64,000 bases of DNA, taken from NCBI GenBank assembly GCA_032821775.1, contig JAVLRN010000001.1, positions 868,001 through 932,000 on the forward strand. Reading direction: 5' to 3'. Shown here piece after piece: positions 62,401-64,000 of this stretch. This DNA comes from Sanguinoderma infundibulare (lineage: Eukaryota > Basidiomycota > Agaricomycetes > Polyporales > Polyporaceae). Within the stretch, counting starts at the first letter, position 1; each line of letters starts with the position of its first letter. A program made the position numbers and the translations under genes. A model generated the notes under the pieces. The model was not told the DNA's origin. It searched no databases and worked only from the letters and a program-made list of their open reading frames with translations.

Positions 62401-63628
62401 TCACAAGAATCCACCACTCTTACCAGATCCGAACCGGTCTCCCAGCCCTCTCGCTTCTGATATGAACTTGTTGCGCGTCTTGTCGTCCATGAGCCTTCCC
62501 CCGAGGCCCATGTCACGGTCGCGGTCCCAGAATGCCGGAGGCTCGTCCTTTTCGCCCCGGTCTGCCTTCTCGACCTCTCTCGCGGAAGAGGCGCGTTCGT
62601 GCTGCTCGATCAGCGATGTGCCGCGTACCTTTCTCTGTTCACCGAGAGATGAGTAGCCGAATGAGGGATGAGCTAGAGCGGGCGCACCGTGTGTTCCTCA
62701 ACCCCTCTCCGCACATCTTCCTCATATCGTCTTCTCTTTCTTACGTCCACGTCGGCATCCTCTGTGACATCCACGTCAACAGCCCGTCTTCGCTTCCCTG
62801 CAACTTCGTCTGCTACCCGTTGCTGACGTTCCGCCGGTGTTTCAGTCCACAGAGAGGTATCCGTGTTTCGAGCAGGCTGCGCAGTACGGGCGAATTGTCG
62901 CGGTCGGGTCAGCTTGGTGGGATCAATTGCTATGAACGCCCCGTCAGCGCACTCTCAAAGTTATTCGGGAGAAGGATCTTACAGCCAAGAAGATCAGACG
63001 AGGACGGTGGGACAAGCATCCACTCCTCTCGCTTTGGTGCTTTGGGTTTGTTTTTTTCCTAATCAAAGCATCAGTCAAGTGCACCTTTGAGCCAAAAGCC
63101 ATGAGTTGTTTGGACGAGCGGTGAACTATCTGAAGGATTGATATAGCATAGAGTTGGTGCAGCAAGCGGGGCTGTATACAAGGAACGTACCTCGATGTTC
63201 TTCCTTCGCCGCTCTTCCCTCTCCAAGAACTCCTGGACACCATCTTTTTGCTCTATCATCACGCCCTGCGGCAACGGTCGCGGTCCAACGTCGTCGTCGT
63301 CGTCATCGTCGTCATAGCTAGGTTTGGCGACAGAAGGAGGGAGCGAAGGCCCGAGGACTTTCTTGGCCCGAGCGGCAGCAAGTTCAGGAGGCAGGGCGGG
63401 CGCGTAGTCGACCTCGTCCTCTTCGTCTTCTTCATTGGAATGCAAAGATGGGGTTGTCGATGCTTTGGGATTTGAGGGCAGAAAAGTTGGCGGGATCTGG
63501 GGACCAATTGACGGCGGGATTTGTGGGCCTATTGATGATGCGGGTTCGGGACTCCCGTCTGAGGTCTCAGCTTGTTCATCTGAGGATACTGGTGACAGGA
63601 GATGTGCAGGAATATCAGGTCCAATCAT
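62401..63628 (-). CDS. GPALPP-motif (DUF3752) protein
   Basis: Exons 63628-63191, 63058-62983, 62929-62688 and 62634-62401 give 329 residues. The N-terminus carries repeated IGPDIP, IGPQIPPS, LGPSLPPS and VGPRPLP motifs, the GPALPP signature, with a run of Asp between. The DUF3752 domain follows: KREEWMLVPPSSSDLLG, TRPRQFARTAQ, LWTETPAERQQRVADEV, and the end FWDRDRDMGLGGRL to GKSGGFL. The family is nuclear and poorly understood. The first intron (132 nt) is the longest in the gene; reading on through its 5' half gives a stop. The gene is in tandem with the dehydrogenase, 437 bp apart. Confidence 0.88.
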
Positions 63629-64000
63629 GGCTGGCTTGGAGAGTAGGTGGCCACGAAGGGAACGGGGATCGGCTGAGGAGGACGAGGAGAACGAAACCAG
63701 ACAGACCACCACGCCACCCTCCGCCGACGAGTCACGGCCCGTCGGACCGGACACAGCTCTGATCGTGGATGAGCCTGATGAGCCTTTCGACGAGTCTGTC
63801 GACTCTTTGGCTACCTTACACGGTGCATTCGATTGGTATGTTTGCTGTGTGTTTTTAAAATAACTTTGGGGATGTCGTGACAATTATTGAGCAGGTTGCA
63901 AAGCGTGTCCACGCGTACAAAATCTAGCAGCGGGCGACGGCTCCCGGACCAATTTATTCGGTGACACGGTTCTCATCCCGATACCCATCCCAGCCATTCG
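63629..64000. promoter_or_regulatory. Upstream region of the GPALPP gene
   Basis: The minus frame stays open to 63883 but the extension lacks the family motif, so the start at 63628 is preferred and this stretch is taken as promoter/5' UTR. An overlapping plus ORF is the antisense shadow of the acidic coding region. Confidence 0.35.

Noticed and set aside
63071..63190. Read-through of the first GPALPP intron as coding
   Set aside because: Ends at a stop within the interval, while splicing to 63058 joins directly to the conserved KREEWMLVPP block.

Overview
The window is nuclear DNA of a filamentous basidiomycete, most likely an Agaricomycete. Genes are GC-rich and split by many short GT-AG introns, mostly 45-70 nt. 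They sit in head-to-head and tail-to-tail pairs and encode typical fungal proteins (CHS7, PHO85-type cyclin, SPO22/ZIP4, a divergent G-alpha). I rebuilt exons by hand from splice signals, frame continuity and remembered family sequence; nothing was checked against a database.

Layout. (1) 1 to about 12.4 kb is AT-rich, repeat-filled DNA: a decayed Ty3/gypsy element on the minus strand (reverse transcriptase, protease and gag relics, possible LTR), unrecognised plus-strand ORF relics with a cysteine cluster, a broken hAT transposase end, and a large inverted repeat of LTR-like arms. (2) 13.1-30.2 kb is a compact block of housekeeping genes: GT25-like glycosyltransferase (-), UTP18 (+), TRAPP subunit TRS33 (-), UBR1 (+), mitochondrial glutamyl-tRNA synthetase (-), histidine acid phosphatase (+), CHS7 chaperone (-). 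(3) 30.2-36.8 kb has no convincing gene. (4) 36.8-52.9 kb: PCL-type cyclin (+), a small conserved protein (-), SPO22/ZIP4 meiosis protein (+, 31 exons), cullin-4-like (+), an unknown Ser/Pro-rich protein (+). (5) 52.9-56.7 kb is intergenic and holds a roughly 1-kb candidate element with imperfect terminal inverted repeats and CAGCTGG-rich ends. (6) 56.7-63.6 kb: G-alpha (+), a short-chain dehydrogenase (-), a GPALPP/DUF3752 protein (-).

The genes do not form one pathway. Two act in ubiquitin signalling (UBR1, CUL4), one in meiotic synapsis, one in rRNA processing, two in vesicle traffic or chitin synthase export, one in mitochondrial translation. The most unusual signals are splicing signals: a predicted one-nucleotide exon in the G-alpha gene, three GC-AG introns in unrelated genes, a 31-exon meiotic gene with 15-28 nt exons, an 11-nt exon in the dehydrogenase and a 37-nt intron in the tRNA synthetase.
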